From positions 1-8,893 of the forward strand of contig MHDQ01000087.1 of NCBI GenBank assembly GCA_001803565.1: a stretch of 8,893 bases of DNA, read 5' to 3'. The position numbers were made by a program, and so were the translations under genes. Source of the DNA: Nitrospinae bacterium RIFCSPLOWO2_12_FULL_45_22. GTDB lineage: Bacteria; 2-12-FULL-45-22. Shown here in pieces: positions 1 through 6,872 of the stretch. Every line of letters starts with the position of its first letter. Positions within the stretch are counted from its first letter, which is position 1. The notes below the pieces were generated by a model that was not told the DNA's origin, made no database searches, and was given only the letters and a program-made list of their open reading frames with translations.

Positions 1-844
1 CGGTTGCCAGGTCCTTTCTTATATCGCTATTGGGTGCAGATTTTACCAGATAGCGATACACCCCATTACCAGCACAGCCCTGGCCTTCTACCTGCAATAC
101 CCCGTTGACCTTTTCCAGTTCCCTGGATACCCTCTCCGGGGGCCCTTCTATTTGTAAAGAGACCCGGTGGGATTTCTGTAACTGGGCGGTTAGATTCTCT
201 GGGGTATCTACTGCTATTAACCTGCCTTCGTTAATAATAATTACCCTCTGGCAGACCATGCTTACCTCGGGCAGGATATGGGTGCTCAAAATAACCGTCC
301 GCTGGCCCCCCAAACCTTTAATAAGATTCCGAATCTCTATAATCTGCTTAGGGTCCAAACCTAATGTAGGCTCATCTAAGATCAAGACCTCTGGGTCACT
401 CAGTAGGGCCTGGGCTATCCCAACCCGCTGCCTGTATCCCTTGGAGAGCTTCCCTATAAGCCGGTTACGAACCTCTGCTATGCCACAATCCCGGATGGTC
501 TCTTCCACCCGGCGCTGCCGTTCCCTCCTCTTGATGCCCTTTATCTCGGCGACAAAAAAGAGATAGCTAGTAACCGTCATATCGTTATAAAGGGGTACAT
601 TTTCCGGGAGATAGCCTATCCGGCGGCGGACCTCCAGGGGGTGTTTATAAATATCATAACCCGCTACCCGTACCTGACCACTGGTAGGGGGGATGAAGCA
701 CGTAAGGATTCTCATAGTAGTAGTCTTACCAGCACCATTGGGCCCCAGGAAGCCAAGTATTTCCCCTCTTTCTACCTGGAAGGAGATATCCTTTACTGCC
801 GGTAATAGGCCATAATACTTGGTCAATCCCTCTACTTCTATCAT
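1..844 (-). CDS. ABC transporter ATP-binding protein, GldA/NatA-like, 3' end off window
   Basis: This is the nucleotide-binding subunit of an ABC-2-type exporter; it hydrolyses ATP at the inner face of the membrane to drive a separate permease. Reading leftward from the ATG at 844, 281 codons are open and no stop is reached, so the C-terminus lies outside the window. Visible motifs are Walker A GPNGAGKTT (residues 34-42), the signature LSKGYRQR (133-140), Walker B VLILDEP (153-159, catalytic E158) and the switch histidine H189. The stretch YLPENVPLY (78-86) is typical of the GldA/CcmA/NatA group. Beyond about residue 215 the regulatory tail common in this group begins. An AAGGAGG-type ribosome site precedes the start, and the upstream small gene ends only 5 bases away, so the two are co-transcribed. 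The permease is expected just left of the window. The substrate cannot be deduced. Confidence 0.93.
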   Translation of the reverse strand, partial: MIEVEGLTKYYGLLPAVKDISFQVERGEILGFLGPNGAGKTTTMRILTCFIPPTSGQVRVAGYDIYKHPLEVRRRIGYLPENVPLYNDMTVTSYLFFVAEIKGIKRRERQRRVEETIRDCGIAEVRNRLIGKLSKGYRQRVGIAQALLSDPEVLILDEPTLGLDPKQIIEIRNLIKGLGGQRTVILSTHILPEVSMVCQRVIIINEGRLIAVDTPENLTAQLQKSHRVSLQIEGPPERVSRELEKVNGVLQVEGQGCAGNGVYRYLVKSAPNSDIRKDLAT

Positions 845-849
845 GGAAC

Positions 850-1026
850 CTATTCCTCCTCCTTATCCCGTGCTTTTATCTTCCCCCGGGCCTTTTCTGC
901 CTCCTCACCTATGAGATTAACCTCCCCTAAAATGGGGCAATAGATTTGCAAAAAATTTATCGGTTGTTTGCTGGCGCTTGAGGGCATAACCTTTTTCTCT
1001 CTAACAATCCTGGCAGTACAGTCCAT
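850..1026 (-). CDS. Small 58-residue protein between rpoZ and the ABC ATPase, unrecognised
   Basis: A short open frame starts with ATG at 1026 and ends with TAG at 850. A good ribosome site (GAAGGAG) lies about 9 bases upstream of the ATG. It sits 22 bases after the rpoZ stop and 5 bases before the ABC ATPase start, the tight spacing expected of a translated operon member. The protein has two cysteines (C3 and C30, the second in LQIYCPILGE), a basic N-terminal part (RIVREKK) and a strongly charged C-terminal tail rich in E, K and R that is probably helical. There is no signal peptide or membrane segment. I recognise no family. It could be a real small protein or a translated spacer that couples rpoZ to the transporter gene. 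The ribosome site and operon position favour a real gene. Confidence 0.6.
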   Translation of the reverse strand: MDCTARIVREKKVMPSSASKQPINFLQIYCPILGEVNLIGEEAEKARGKIKARDKEEE

Positions 1027-1048
1027 ATTATCTTACTCCTTCAAATCA

Positions 1049-1357
1049 TTACCTGCCCGTAATATCTTTCTTTTTCTTAGCCTTTTTGGGTTCCTGGGTC
1101 ACCTTTTCCAGCTTTAATTTACCCTGAACAATCTCTTTACAGGCTATTTCTGTTAGCGATAATGACCGAGACTCCTCAATATCTACCAAGGGCTTAGCCC
1201 CTCTATTCAATTGTTGAACCCTATCGGAAATAATCCTTACCAATAAATATCTATTAGGGATAATCCTTAAGGCTTCTGATAGATATAAGCCGTCATCCAT
1301 CCAGGCTTTCCCCCCGTAAAATTCTCTTTCCATATCTATTAAAATAAGCTCCCCCAT
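1049..1357 (-). CDS. rpoZ: DNA-directed RNA polymerase omega subunit
   Basis: Omega is the small RNA polymerase subunit that wraps the beta-prime C-terminus and helps assembly and stability. The family core is visible: NRYLLVRIISDRVQQLNRGA (residues 35-54) followed by KPLVD, and then the conserved second helix LTEIACKEIVQGKL (68-81). Omega proteins carry the same N-R-Y, R-A-x-Q-L-N and A-x-x-E-I-x-x-G-K-I pattern. The length of 102 residues is normal, with a lysine-rich tail (PKKAKKKK). The ATG at 1357 has AAGGA about 10 bases upstream. An internal ATG (MEREF, residue 9) is possible but has no well-spaced ribosome site. It is the first gene of a leftward operon with the 58-residue protein and the ABC ATPase, behind a good promoter at 1419-1447. 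Confidence 0.85.
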   Translation of the reverse strand: MGELILIDMEREFYGGKAWMDDGLYLSEALRIIPNRYLLVRIISDRVQQLNRGAKPLVDIEESRSLSLTEIACKEIVQGKLKLEKVTQEPKKAKKKKDITGR

Positions 1358-1418
1358 CCTTATCCCATCCTTGTAGAATTACAATAACTGACCAAATATA
1401 ACAAAACATAAGGTAATC

Positions 1419-1447
1419 AATTTATAAGCTAAAATCCTTTTTGTCAA
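1419..1447 (-). promoter_or_regulatory. Sigma-70-type promoter for the rpoZ operon
   Basis: On the minus strand a perfect -35 TTGACA (1447-1442) is followed by TATAAA with a 15-base spacer (1426-1421) or TAAATT with a 17-base spacer (1424-1419). Transcription would start near 1410, about 50 bases before the rpoZ ATG. Seen by inspection only. Confidence 0.5.
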
Positions 1448-1493
1448 CTTCCCTTTCCCCCATTTCTCCCCCCGGCATTCCCCAAAAGTAACC

Positions 1494-1597
1494 GTTCAGC
1501 CCCTCACACCTCACTTCTCACTCCTTACGATGTACGTATCTTTGTGTCCTCTGCGTTCTCGGCGGTGAAATTTTGAAAAGGATGATACTTGGTTGTA
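1494..1597 (+). repeat. Dispersed intergenic repeat words, including GCGGTGAAA repeat copy 1
   Basis: The 376-base gap between rpoZ and the lipoprotein gene contains no gene. It holds a CTCAC-rich tract (about 1500-1525) and then a block at 1541-1597 containing CCTCTGCGTTCTCGGCGGTG and ending GGTTGTA. A diverged copy occurs at 6971-7026, with the same CCTCTGCGT, GCGGTGAA and GGTTGTA landmarks in order and spacing differing by two bases between the last two. A related CTCACTACTTAC word lies at about 5903-5920. These look like non-coding dispersed repeats. Confidence 0.55.
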
Positions 1598-1634
1598 GAA
1601 ATTTTTGGGAAAACTACAGGCAGTTTCATAAGGC

Positions 1635-1664
1635 TTGACACTATATGTAAGTACGCTTTAAAAT
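1635..1664 (+). promoter_or_regulatory. Sigma-70-type promoter for the lipoprotein gene
   Basis: TTGACA at 1635-1640 is followed after 18 bases by TAAAAT at 1659-1664, a full -35 match and a five-of-six -10 match. The start point would be near 1671, giving a leader of about 60 bases before the ATG at 1734. It diverges from the rpoZ promoter, with the repeat block in between. Confidence 0.55.
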
Positions 1665-1733
1665 AGTTGATAATCTCTTGGTTAGAGTTTTCCACTGCCC
1701 CAAAAGGGTTCCCAGGAAGGGAAAAATAAAATC

Positions 1734-2699
1734 ATGAATGAAAGGACTTATATTCTAATCCCCCTCTTTTTTTGTCTATTTTATTCAGCCTGTTACAAAT
1801 CCAACTTAAAGATATACCCCTTGAAAGTAAAACCCTCTATTCACCGCAACGAGGTAAAAATGACCGTTAACTCTCTAGGAAAGGCAAAAGAATGGCTGCA
1901 AATCAATTTGACTATTAACAATACTAGTCCTTATAACCTGGAGTTAAAGACCCATAATGTTCTTTTAACTCATGGTGGTGGTAGGATTCTTTGGCCCCTG
2001 GACCAGGGAGAATTAATAATGAAGATTAGTCAAGAGGCCCACCAATACTCTTCTCTGGCGGTAATACCAATGGTTGGCTCTTTAGTAGCCATCCAGCAGC
2101 TTATAGTAAATAATAGGGTCAGAGACGATTCAGACGATATCATTAATACCTCACTTAAGGATATTGATATCCCACCCCGGATGACTATCAGAGGGAATGT
2201 TTATTTCCCGGCGGTAGAGAATGTAGAAGAGATCATCGTCTACCTGAAAAGAGAAAATAACCTCATTAAATTCCAGGTCCCTATAACCCAGACCCGTTCT
2301 AGCAAGCTGCCCGGAGGTAAACGCTTGCCTGAAGCAGAGATTTTATATCAGAAGGCCTTTACCCAGTATAAAGCAGCTTTATACCAGAAGGCTGTCCAGC
2401 AATTTAGTATGTTCTTAAAGAATTTCCCTCAGCATGATCTGGCCGATAATGCTCAATATTGGGTAGGAGAAAGCTATTATTCTCTAGGATTATTTCCGGA
2501 AGCTATATCTGCTTTTCAGAAAGTAATAACCTATTATCCTAAGAGGAATAAGGCCCCTGATGCCTTATTGAAAATAGGCCTGTGTCGTCTAGTCACCAAA
2601 GATAAAGAGAAAGCCCGGACAACTTTACAGAAATTGTTGACCGAATACCCATCCACTAATGCAGCTTACTTAGCCCGAATGAAATTAGGGGAAATTTAA
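1734..2699 (+). CDS. Putative lipoprotein with N-terminal beta-rich domain and C-terminal YbgF/CpoB-like TPR block
   Basis: The 321-residue product starts with a short signal-like segment (residues 5-19) ending YSAC. C20 may be lipidated, although tyrosine at -3 makes the lipobox weak. Residues 27-185 are unassigned and beta-rich. WLQINLTINNTSPYNLEL (54-71) resembles the Ig-like/DUF4352 type of exported domain, and it contains a hydrophobic stretch at 108-125. After a linker (SSKLPGGKRLPEAE) come three tetratricopeptide-type units at about 202-235, 239-272 and 276-309. Motifs such as DNAQYWVGESYYSLG and ALLKIGLC match the C-terminal repeat of YbgF/CpoB, the periplasmic Tol-Pal partner. YbgF proteins normally carry an N-terminal coiled coil, which is absent here. 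AGGAAGGG precedes the ATG by 12 bases. The next gene is a diguanylate cyclase 96 bases downstream. The role is inferred as a cell-envelope scaffold. Confidence 0.75.
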   Translation: MNERTYILIPLFFCLFYSACYKSNLKIYPLKVKPSIHRNEVKMTVNSLGKAKEWLQINLTINNTSPYNLELKTHNVLLTHGGGRILWPLDQGELIMKISQEAHQYSSLAVIPMVGSLVAIQQLIVNNRVRDDSDDIINTSLKDIDIPPRMTIRGNVYFPAVENVEEIIVYLKRENNLIKFQVPITQTRSSKLPGGKRLPEAEILYQKAFTQYKAALYQKAVQQFSMFLKNFPQHDLADNAQYWVGESYYSLGLFPEAISAFQKVITYYPKRNKAPDALLKIGLCRLVTKDKEKARTTLQKLLTEYPSTNAAYLARMKLGEI

Positions 2700-2795
2700 T
2701 TTATATAATAAAATATACCCCGTCTCAGGGATGTATCGGCACCTATAGTTAATAAACCCCGAAGAGAGCCGTAGTGCTGAAAGAGGATGGTAAAT
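2700..2795 (+). promoter_or_regulatory. Leader of the diguanylate cyclase gene with alternative pairings
   Basis: TATAAT at 2704-2709 is a perfect -10 hexamer but lacks a convincing -35. Downstream, CGGCAC (2737-2742) can pair in two exclusive ways: its CGGC with GCCG at 2768-2771, or all six bases with GTGCTG at 2774-2779 (one G-U pair). The second stem ends one base before the AAGAGG ribosome site (2781-2786). CCC/GGG at 2718-2720 and 2728-2730 could form a further small hairpin. It resembles no riboswitch class I know. Confidence 0.3.
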
Positions 2796-3875
2796 ATGAA
2801 AAAGACTATAAAACTCGAACTGGAAATGCTTTACACTCAACTAAAGATTTATTCTGGAGTAATTGATATTCTGGTATCTTCTTTGCACCTGGACTTTTTA
2901 GCCCGAAGGGTCTTGGAAAAGATACTAGAGATATTACCCTTTAACGCCGGGGCCTTACACCTCTATAATCCAGAGGAGAATCTTTTAGAATTAAAGACTC
3001 ATATAGGTGTTTCCGAGGAGTTTATAAAAAAGGCTGAGCGAATAATTGTTGGGGAGGGTATTACAGGCCGTACTGCCCTATATAGAAGATCTATTATGTT
3101 AAGCGGTCAAGAAATAGATCCGCGTGCCCAACCTGATAACACCTTTCCCCCACCATCAAATATGCGCCCTATAATAAGCCTCCCAATTGTCCCTAAAATA
3201 GATACTATCCAACTACCTATAAGGATAAAAGACGAACTTATTGGGGTTTTGACCTTTTTCCCCAATCCTGATCAAGATATAAAAGAGATGGTTTTTAAGA
3301 CCCTCGATTCCTTATGTAACCCTCTGGCCTTGGGTTTTAAGAATGCTATGCTCTACGAAGAAGCAGAGCAGATGGCTACTAAAGATGGGTTAACTCGCTT
3401 GTATAATCACTCTTATTTGCAAGGCTTCCTGGAAATGGAATTGGTTCGAGGAAAGCGTTACCACAGACCATTAACTTTTGCGATGCTGGACATTGATAAT
3501 TTCAAACAGATCAACGATACTTACGGCCATCAGGAAGGAGACCTGATACTGAAAGAACTAGCCGATATATTGCGTAATTTCACCCGGGCAAGTGATTTGG
3601 TGGCCCGGTATGGTGGAGAAGAATTCGCCGTTGTTCTCCCAGAGACCCTTGCGCCTCAGGCTTATATTTTAACTGAACGTTTACGGCAGCAAATAGCAGG
3701 GTATTCTTTTTCTGGTGCGGATCATCCGCTAAAAATTACTACTAGCTGCGGGATCGCTGATTGGGAACCCCATTATCCTTTAGATCAACAAGGATTAATT
3801 GCTAGAGCAGACCAGGCACTATATCAAGCTAAGTCCCAGGGGCGGAATAAAACCTGTCTCTGGGAAAAAGATTAG
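2796..3875 (+). CDS. GAF-GGDEF diguanylate cyclase
   Basis: The enzyme condenses two GTP into the second messenger cyclic di-GMP in the cytosol. I place the start at 2796 (MKKTIK, 359 residues) because AAGAGG lies 9 bases upstream; an in-frame ATG at 2787 directly abuts that site and is less likely. In numbering from 2796, a GAF-type sensory domain spans about 27-187 and contains GEGITGRTALYRRSIML and a final ELIGVLTFF strand. A helix links to the GGDEF domain (about 194-356), which opens with DGLTRLYNHSYL. The metal-binding FAMLDIDNFKQINDTYGH is present, the active-site loop is GGEEF (273-277), and an RASD inhibitory I-site stands five residues before it, so product feedback is expected. No phosphodiesterase domain or membrane segment is visible. 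The GAF ligand is unknown. Confidence 0.93.
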   Translation: MKKTIKLELEMLYTQLKIYSGVIDILVSSLHLDFLARRVLEKILEILPFNAGALHLYNPEENLLELKTHIGVSEEFIKKAERIIVGEGITGRTALYRRSIMLSGQEIDPRAQPDNTFPPPSNMRPIISLPIVPKIDTIQLPIRIKDELIGVLTFFPNPDQDIKEMVFKTLDSLCNPLALGFKNAMLYEEAEQMATKDGLTRLYNHSYLQGFLEMELVRGKRYHRPLTFAMLDIDNFKQINDTYGHQEGDLILKELADILRNFTRASDLVARYGGEEFAVVLPETLAPQAYILTERLRQQIAGYSFSGADHPLKITTSCGIADWEPHYPLDQQGLIARADQALYQAKSQGRNKTCLWEKD

Positions 3876-3976
3876 CCCCTGCCAAAAAAGCCCAAAAAAT
3901 CTAAGGTGACAGCTTCAATTTACATTCCGCACCCTTCCGAGAAGGCCAGAAATAATTTGTAGTGGGTTGAAAAAGG

Positions 3977-4016
3977 GGACACGAATTACACGAATAGACT
4001 AATGGCACGAATGAAG
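3977..4016. repeat. CACGAAT-type dispersed repeat
   Basis: Within the 257-base gap between the GGDEF and radical SAM genes, CACGAAT occurs three times (3980-3986, 3989-3995, 4006-4012). The ten bases GGACACGAAT at 3977-3986 recur inverted at 6918-6927. Nothing coding is visible in this gap. The remaining sequence has only a small CCTTC/GAAGG hairpin near 3932-3944. Confidence 0.5.
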
Positions 4017-4025
4017 AAAAAAAAA

Positions 4026-4050
4026 CCAGCAAAGCAAGCTTTGCCACTAC
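4026..4050 (-). repeat. REP-like hairpin with GTAG head, left unit of an inverted pair
   Basis: Read on the minus strand, GTAGTG (4050-4045) is followed by a perfect 7-bp hairpin GCAAAGC-TT-GCTTTGC (4044-4029). A GTAG tetranucleotide before a short hairpin is the signature of REP elements mobilised by RAYT (TnpA-REP) transposases. It faces the unit at 4085-4106, forming a REPIN/BIME-like pair. Confidence 0.65.
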
Positions 4051-4084
4051 ATAATGCTATGGCAGTGCTAGTTTATTAATATCT

Positions 4085-4108
4085 GTAGTGGTCGAGCTTG
4101 CTCGACAC
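4085..4108 (+). repeat. REP-like hairpin with GTAG head, right unit of an inverted pair
   Basis: GTAGTG (4085-4090) is followed by GTCGAGC-TT-GCTCGAC (4091-4106), a perfect 7-bp stem with a TT loop. Head, stem length and loop are the same as in the left unit. Three stem positions differ, and in each case both partners have changed. The two units point towards each other across 34 bases. There is no T-run after the stem in either direction that would make it a clear terminator. Confidence 0.65.
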
Positions 4109-4132
4109 CCCCTTTTCTTCAGTAACAACTAA

Positions 4133-5236
4133 TTAATCAAACAATCTTTTAGTAACATAGAGGTAGGGTTTTAAAAATTTCCACAACAGGATAGACCCCG
4201 CCTCCCGAAGAAATAACTGTAAATAGCTGGTCCCCCCTAAGCAACTCTGACAATAAGGGTGGATAACCCGAAAACGTTGAAACCCTTTGAGGATAGAAAT
4301 GAGATCAGGGGAATTTAGGATATTAGGGAGCTCTTGATGACATAAATTACCTACTGCAGTGTGGCCATCAAAATCTCGACAACAAAGGACTAGATCGCCA
4401 TTCCATAAGATGCTAAAATGATCGGCTATAGCAGGACAATAGCCAAACCTGGCTCTCTTGATAGGCTTTTGGATTAAGGTATTACCCCAATTATCCAGGA
4501 TATAAGTCTCCAGAAAAATGCGGGGATAGACTTCTAGGACATTCCATTTACGCAGAGAGACCCTTTTTATCCTTTCTAAGACCCTTTCTTCTCTGATACG
4601 GTTCTGAGCCCCTTCCAAACCATACAGTTTCTTCGTCCATTGGGCCAAGGCACTATGCAAGTCAGGTATCTGTGTTGCGACCCCTCCCTGATCCAAGGGA
4701 GTAACTAGTAACCTTCTGTCTTTAGAGTTTAGTAAGTGGAGCTTGATGGTAGTTTCGCCTTTGTTCTGGATAAGCAAAGAGATAAAGTTAAGAATATTCT
4801 GAAAGTATTCCTCAGCGGTTAGCCTCCCCGCTTGCCTCAGAGCAAAGCTATCTTCATCAGGCGTTTGGAGAGAAATATTTATTTGATCGAGCTCTAAGGC
4901 CAACAATCTATCTATATTCTCCTCAGTAAATAGACTACCATTAGTAGTCAGTCCTACTTTGCACCTCATATCCCTGGCATAGGCTATAATCTGAAATACC
5001 TGGGGGTGGAGCATTGGTTCCCCCATTACATGAAAAGTGATCTTTTCGGCTATATCCATCTCTTTTAAATCCGTAATGACCTTTTTGGCCAATTCCAGAG
5101 TCATATAGCCCTTTTCCCGGGTCATTAAAGAGCTAGGGCAAAAGGTGCACCGGAAATTGCAAATATTTGTTAGTTCCATATGGACCCGGGAAATAGGGAA
5201 GGATACATATTTCTTAATAATATCAACCTTACTCAT
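4133..5236 (-). CDS. Radical SAM protein with C-terminal SPASM-type cysteines
   Basis: Radical SAM enzymes use a 4Fe-4S cluster to cleave S-adenosylmethionine and start radical chemistry. Here the cluster ligands are C26, C30 and C33 (CNFRCTFC), followed by the GEP motif (MGEPMLHP, 71-78) that helps bind SAM and a typical TTNGSLF strand (97-103). The C-terminal part has further cysteines at 267, 285, 286, 299, 329 and 332 in the context GYCPA, LVLCC and YCQSC, which fits a SPASM-like auxiliary cluster domain. The length of 367 residues is normal for the radical SAM/SPASM group, whose members modify peptides, sugars or lipids. The substrate is not evident. AAAGGG sits about 6 bases before the ATG. 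It lies 72 bases downstream of the PadR gene on the same strand, so shared transcription is possible. A hairpin (5259-5296) occupies that gap. Confidence 0.9.
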   Translation of the reverse strand: MSKVDIIKKYVSFPISRVHMELTNICNFRCTFCPSSLMTREKGYMTLELAKKVITDLKEMDIAEKITFHVMGEPMLHPQVFQIIAYARDMRCKVGLTTNGSLFTEENIDRLLALELDQINISLQTPDEDSFALRQAGRLTAEEYFQNILNFISLLIQNKGETTIKLHLLNSKDRRLLVTPLDQGGVATQIPDLHSALAQWTKKLYGLEGAQNRIREERVLERIKRVSLRKWNVLEVYPRIFLETYILDNWGNTLIQKPIKRARFGYCPAIADHFSILWNGDLVLCCRDFDGHTAVGNLCHQELPNILNSPDLISILKGFQRFRVIHPYCQSCLGGTSYLQLFLREAGSILLWKFLKPYLYVTKRLFD

Positions 5237-5258
5237 AGCTACCCTTTTTGTAAATCCT

Positions 5259-5296
5259 GGTGTCAGTGTCAGAAACTAAAAACTGACACTGAGACC
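5259..5296. repeat. 14-bp inverted repeat between the PadR and radical SAM genes
   Basis: GGTGTCAGTGTCAG (5259-5272) and CTGACACTGAGACC (5283-5296) pair over 14 positions with one mismatch around a 10-base A-rich loop. No T-run follows on the minus strand, so a classical terminator is unlikely. It could be an mRNA-processing structure, an operator or a palindromic repeat. Confidence 0.5.
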
Positions 5297-5308
5297 AATA
5301 ACCGATAT

Positions 5309-5848
5309 TTATACTCCAGGCCTGCTATATTGCTTTAGAGACCTCATAAAATTCTTTATAAAATCAATCTCTATCCCCACTGTTAACCGGATGTGTTCTG
5401 ATATAGCTATCAGATAATAGGGTCTGGCCTCCTGCCGTAGGGATTTTTCTAGCTGATGTGCCCAGAGCCTAACCCGCCTCAAGCTTACTAGCCTCTCCCG
5501 GATCATTTTTAAGACGTCCACAGGTTCTAAAAATTTCAAGAAATAGAGAGACAGGTCTAGATTATGGAAGGGCCGCTGTAGGGTCAAAAAATTTCTATGA
5601 AGCAGATTGCGAAATTCTTGTCTCCCCTTTTTTGTTATCTGATATACATATCTTTCCGGCCTGCGGCCATGCTGACCCACGGTTTTGGTTACTAAGCTCC
5701 TCGATTCTAAATTTTTCAAGGCATAATAGATAGGACCGGAAGATAGCTCCATAAACCTACCCATGTCTTCCTCTATTAGCTTCTTCATCTCATAGCCATG
5801 TTTAGGGCCATCACAAAGTAAGCCTAGAAGGACAATATCCTGGATCAT
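5309..5848 (-). CDS. PadR family transcriptional regulator
   Basis: The 179-residue protein has the PadR layout: an N-terminal winged helix (about 1-75) and a helical C-terminal dimerisation part (about 95-172). Diagnostic stretches are LLGLLCDGPKHGYEMKKLIE (7-26), the recognition-helix region SSGPIYYALKNLESRSLV (36-53) and the wing GRRPERYVYQITKKG (61-75). PadR proteins usually repress neighbouring efflux or detoxification genes and are released by small hydrophobic or phenolic ligands. The ATG at 5848 is preceded only by a G-run (GGGGGGCGGGA), a poor ribosome site. Likely targets are itself, the downstream radical SAM gene or the SDR gene 132 bases upstream. I see no ATGT-N8-ACAT operator in the flanking gap. 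That gap (5849-5980) carries AGTGAG/CTCACT and AGTAAG/CTTAC word pairs related to the repeats near 1500. Confidence 0.92.
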   Translation of the reverse strand: MIQDIVLLGLLCDGPKHGYEMKKLIEEDMGRFMELSSGPIYYALKNLESRSLVTKTVGQHGRRPERYVYQITKKGRQEFRNLLHRNFLTLQRPFHNLDLSLYFLKFLEPVDVLKMIRERLVSLRRVRLWAHQLEKSLRQEARPYYLIAISEHIRLTVGIEIDFIKNFMRSLKQYSRPGV

Positions 5849-5980
5849 TCCCGCCCCCCAGTCTATCTTAGTGAGCAGTAAGCAAGTTAGCGGTTAACTC
5901 CTCACTACTTACCCCCGTGTGAGTTCAAGGTAGGTTAAAGGTCTTAACAAGAAATGGAAGGATATCCAAGGTCAAGTAAT

Positions 5981-6742
5981 TTACCGGGCCAATCCCCCTC
6001 CATCAACATAAATAGAATGGCCGGTAATAAAATTAGCGGCATCGGACGCCAGAAAGACCACGGCACCAGCGATTTCTTCCGGCTCAGCAATCCGGCCATA
6101 GGGTATGTTTCCGGCTACCATCTTATAGATATCAGGATTGCTCCAGAGGGGTTTACTAAACTCCGTCCGGGTCAACCCCGGCCCCACACAATTCACATTG
6201 ATCTTAAATGAGGCCCATTCTACTGCCATACACATAGAGAGCATTTTCAAGCCCGCCTTGCTGGCATGATAAGGGCCCATATTGATGCCGGCCCGCTCTG
6301 CTCCGCCAGTAGTAATATTTATGATCCGGCCACCTCCCTGCTCCTTCATTATCTTAGCTGCTTCACGGCTGAGAAGGAATACGGCCTTAAGATTAGTATT
6401 AAAGATCTTATCCCACCCCTCTTCTTTAAAATCAAACAGAGGGCGCATATAACTTAACCCGGCATTATTCACTAATATATCTATCCGCTTAAACTCCTCC
6501 ATGGTCTTTTGCACTAGGTTACTAAGTTCCTCTTTGACAGTTATATCGGTTTTTATGGCCAGTGCCTTCCGCCCCTTTTGTTGGATATCTTGAGCTACTT
6601 TTTCTAACTCTTCTGGGGTCCGACTGCAAACCACCACGTTTGCCCCCGCCTCACCTAAAGCCAGGGCAATAGCCTTACCAATACCCTTCCCACCACCGGT
6701 TACGATGGCTACTTTGCCGCTGAGTAAAAGATGGCTGCTCAT
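5981..6742 (-). CDS. Short-chain dehydrogenase/reductase (SDR), FabG-like
   Basis: This is a cytosolic NAD(P)-dependent oxidoreductase of the classical SDR family. I start it at the ATG at 6742 (253 residues, MSSHLLL) because AAGGAGG ends 5 bases upstream; an in-frame ATG at 6778 would include that site inside the gene. Motifs in this numbering are the cofactor loop TGGGKGIG (15-22), NNAG (92-95), the structural N117, the catalytic YHASK (Y158, K162), PG at 188-189 and a C-terminal ITGHSIYVDGGG (239-250). The usual catalytic serine, 13 residues before the tyrosine, is a threonine here (T145 in NITTGG). Members include 3-oxoacyl-ACP reductases and sugar or steroid dehydrogenases. The substrate cannot be assigned. 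It is upstream of the PadR gene on the same strand, but the 132-base gap with repeats argues for separate control. Confidence 0.9.
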   Translation of the reverse strand: MSSHLLLSGKVAIVTGGGKGIGKAIALALGEAGANVVVCSRTPEELEKVAQDIQQKGRKALAIKTDITVKEELSNLVQKTMEEFKRIDILVNNAGLSYMRPLFDFKEEGWDKIFNTNLKAVFLLSREAAKIMKEQGGGRIINITTGGAERAGINMGPYHASKAGLKMLSMCMAVEWASFKINVNCVGPGLTRTEFSKPLWSNPDIYKMVAGNIPYGRIAEPEEIAGAVVFLASDAANFITGHSIYVDGGGLAR

Positions 6743-6872
6743 ATCATCCTCCTTATAAATAATTCTGCCTATAAACACTGTTCAAACAAAATTGCCGCTA
6801 AAATTACCATATACAAATTACCAAGGACAATCCTCCCGGTCAAGCAAATTTAATAGCACCCATCAGTAATCA

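Noticed and set aside
105-566. Plus-strand open frame of 153 codons
   Set aside because: It lies antisense to the ABC ATPase, which shows all family motifs; the plus-strand translation has no recognisable features.
2700-2795. Cyclic di-GMP riboswitch before the GGDEF gene
   Set aside because: Neither the class I (GEMM) nor the class II conserved core can be found in this leader.
3977-4016. CRISPR array from repeated CACGAAT words
   Set aside because: The copies are 7 bases long with uneven spacing of 9 and 17 bases, and no cas genes are present.
4026-4108. Bidirectional terminator between convergent genes
   Set aside because: The stems lack following T-runs and share GTAG heads, which fits REP elements better. 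A secondary role in termination is not excluded.
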